Shown: one piece after another, positions 62,357 to 64,000 of the stretch | Numbering within the stretch: position 1 is the first letter of the stretch | How the letters are laid out: each line of letters opens with the position of its first letter | From: Tolypothrix campylonemoides VB511288 | GTDB taxonomy: Bacteria; Cyanobacteriota; Cyanobacteriia; Cyanobacteriales; Nostocaceae | Reading direction: 5' to 3' | Assembly (NCBI GenBank): GCA_000828075.3 | Contig: JXCB02000023.1 | Span: 1,221,744-1,285,743 of the forward strand | DNA length: 64,000 nt | The notes under the pieces: generated by a model | Database searches by the model: none | What the model was told of the DNA's origin: nothing | Seen by the model: the letters and a program-made list of their open reading frames with translations, nothing else | Position numbers and translations under genes: made by a program

Positions 62357-64000
62357 TTAGCGTTTCGCCAACTTCTTCGCCAACTTCCGCAGACGAATTG
62401 ACTGGGGAGTGACTTCCACCAATTCATCTGGTCCGATGTACTCTAAAGCACGTTCTAGACTCATGTCTATTGGCGCTTGCAACTGTACCAGTTCATCACC
62501 GCCGGATGCACGATGGTTGGTGAGTTGCTTTGTCTTACAAACGTTTAGTTCCAAGTCTTGGGGACGATTGTGTTCTCCTACAATCATGCCTTTGTATACC
62601 TTGGTGCCGGGAGTAATAAAGAATGCACCTCTATCTTCGGCGTTCTTCATGGCGTAGAAGGTGGAAACGCCTTCTTCAAAGGAGATTAAGACGCCTTTGT
62701 TACGAGCCTCAATATCACCAGAGAGCGGACGGTAGTCAAGGAAACTGTGGTTCATGATACCTTCACCACGAGTCATCCGCATGAATTCACCCCGGAAACC
62801 GATTAATCCCCGGGCGGGAATGACAAACTCTAGCTGGGTGCGTCCGTTAGCACCAACTTGCATATCTTGCATTTCGCCTTTGCGTTGCCCGAGTCGTTCA
62901 ATACAACTGCCAACGGCGTCTTCAGGAATATCTAGTACCAGAAGTTCGTAAGGTTCGCAAGGTTGCCCGTTGACTTCGCGGTAAATCACCTGTGGCTGGG
63001 ATACCTGAAACTCATAACCTTCGCGGCGCATGGTTTCGATTAAGATGCCCAGGTGCAGTTCTCCACGTCCAGAAACTTGGAATTTATCGGGGGAGTCGGT
63101 TTCTTCAACGCGTAGGGCGACGTTGGTTTCTAGTTCGCGGAAGAGGCGATCGCGCACTTGCCGTGATGTTACCAACTTGCCTTCTTGACCTGCAAAAGGT
63201 GAATCATTCACCCAGAAGGTCATTTGCAATGTCGGTTCATCGACCTTAATCAGTGGCAATGCTTGGGGATCGTTGGGGTCAGTAATTGTTTCCCCAATGT
63301 TGGCATCAGCAAACCCTGCCACAGCTACGATATTGCCGGCGGATGCTTCTGTGATTTCAATCCGCTTTAAGCCTTCAAAGCCCATCAACTTGCTAATTTT
63401 TGCCTTGACAGTTTCGCCGTTTTCTTTCACCAAAGCGGCTTGCTGTCCCATGCGGATGATGCCGTTGTGAATTTTGCCAATGACAATCCGTCCCAGATAC
63501 TCGGAATAATCCAGGGTTGTGACTTGTAGTTGCAGTGGTTTCTCTGCATCACCCACTGGTGCTGGTACATGGCGCAGGATAGCTTCAAACAGCGGCTGCA
63601 TATCCTTGGCTTCATCTTCTAACTGTTCTTTGGCGTAGCCACTTAAACCAGAAGCAAACAGGTAGGGAAAATCACACTGGTCATCATCTGCCCCTAGTTC
63701 CAGAAACAGATCCAACACTTTATCTATTGCACCATGGGGATCTGCTTGGGGACGGTCGATTTTGTTGACGACGACGATGGGACGCAGCCCTTTTTCTAGG
63801 GCTTTTTTCAAGACAAAGCGTGTTTGGGGCATTGGACCTTCGTTGGCATCAACAATGAGGATGCAACCGTCAACCATGCCGAGTACACGTTCGACTTCGC
63901 CGCCGAAGTCAGCGTGTCCGGGGGTATCGACAATGTTGATCAGCGTTTCTCCATACCGAACCGCAGTGTTTTTGGAAAGAATTGTAATTCCCCGTTCTCG
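62357..64000 (-). CDS. typA: GTPase TypA/BipA, 5' end outside the window
   Basis: Translation GTPase; 547 residues are in the window and the N-terminal part (P-loop, about 50 residues) lies beyond the right edge. The visible part starts with [12 protein letters not shown] (switch I), [18 protein letters not shown] (G3) and [12 protein letters not shown] (G4). Domain II, an EF-G III/V-like part ([14 protein letters not shown]...[12 protein letters not shown]) and the BipA-specific C-terminal domain ([40 protein letters not shown], near residues 470-510 of the visible chain) follow in order. It acts in ribosome assembly and stress or cold adaptation. Confidence 0.95.
   Translation of the reverse strand, partial: RERGITILSKNTAVRYGETLINIVDTPGHADFGGEVERVLGMVDGCILIVDANEGPMPQTRFVLKKALEKGLRPIVVVNKIDRPQADPHGAIDKVLDLFLELGADDDQCDFPYLFASGLSGYAKEQLEDEAKDMQPLFEAILRHVPAPVGDAEKPLQLQVTTLDYSEYLGRIVIGKIHNGIIRMGQQAALVKENGETVKAKISKLMGFEGLKRIEITEASAGNIVAVAGFADANIGETITDPNDPQALPLIKVDEPTLQMTFWVNDSPFAGQEGKLVTSRQVRDRLFRELETNVALRVEETDSPDKFQVSGRGELHLGILIETMRREGYEFQVSQPQVIYREVNGQPCEPYELLVLDIPEDAVGSCIERLGQRKGEMQDMQVGANGRTQLEFVIPARGLIGFRGEFMRMTRGEGIMNHSFLDYRPLSGDIEARNKGVLISFEEGVSTFYAMKNAEDRGAFFITPGTKVYKGMIVGEHNRPQDLELNVCKTKQLTNHRASGGDELVQLQAPIDMSLERALEYIGPDELVEVTPQSIRLRKLAKKLAKR

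Overview
The window looks like chromosome from a filamentous, probably heterocyst-forming cyanobacterium (Nostocales type). The signs are very frequent GCGATCGC (HIP1) octamers, long arrays of CCCCAAT/CCCCAGT-type heptamers (STRR repeats), many small palindromic or MITE-like elements between genes, and clearly cyanobacterial genes: a Mg-chelatase D subunit, the catalytic chain of ferredoxin:thioredoxin reductase, A-type flavodiiron proteins, SigF, a CmpABCD-type bicarbonate transporter and a PEP-CTERM secreted protein. I saw no tRNA, rRNA, CRISPR array, transposase or phage gene. Assignments rest on reading motifs and on recalled family sequences; no searches were run.

Layout. 0-6.6 kb: KDPG aldolase, an L,D-transpeptidase, an Hsp70-like ATPase, a coiled-coil protein whose frame carries a perfect palindrome, and a UvsE-type UV endonuclease. 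7.4-9.6 kb: a subtilisin-like protease followed by a free-standing small protein that resembles the protease's own N-terminal domain. 9.8-21.8 kb: a phytase-like secreted protein, a DUF4394/PEP-CTERM protein, a RecB-like nuclease, a cyst(e)ine lyase-like PLP enzyme, two glycosyltransferases, YjbQ, a Nif3-like protein and several unknowns. 22-27 kb: a run of overlapping small ORFs, a large beta-CASP-like metallo-hydrolase, a toxin-antitoxin pair whose toxin is broken by a stop codon, and an MBL-fold protein lacking its metal motif. 27-31.8 kb: trpG, dgkA, ybeY, a DUF3285 protein and prfB (with its programmed frameshift), all on the minus strand.

32.5-42.7 kb is an inorganic-carbon and electron-flow block: cmpA-cmpB-cmpC-cmpD, two flavodiiron genes (one with a full diiron site, one degenerate) and a PsiE-like membrane protein, all on the plus strand. 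42.8-49.3 kb: an APC permease, a small phosphatase-like protein, a PadR regulator, a Bax-inhibitor-1 protein, sigF and chlD. The chlD frame has two in-frame inserts made of repeat DNA. 50.0-52.5 kb holds a two-gene candidate terpenoid locus: a DUF2600/YtpB-type large-terpene synthase followed by a geranylgeranyl-reductase-family flavoprotein. 52.5-54.9 kb: an SDR protein without its catalytic tyrosine, then a RidA gene divergent from a SufR-like Fe-S regulator across a perfect AT-rich inverted repeat. 55-64 kb: a repeat-rich membrane-anchored protein, lptF/G-lptB-lptA, a DUF309-ftrC pair, a DUF58 protein and the 3' part of typA/bipA, which runs off the right edge.

The most interesting items are the DUF2600-reductase terpene pair, the protease with a separate prodomain-like partner, the linkage of cmp with flavodiiron genes, the repeat-derived inserts in chlD and in the coiled-coil gene, and the small palindromic elements. 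One of these elements is present in two cmp-operon spacers with compensatory stem changes.
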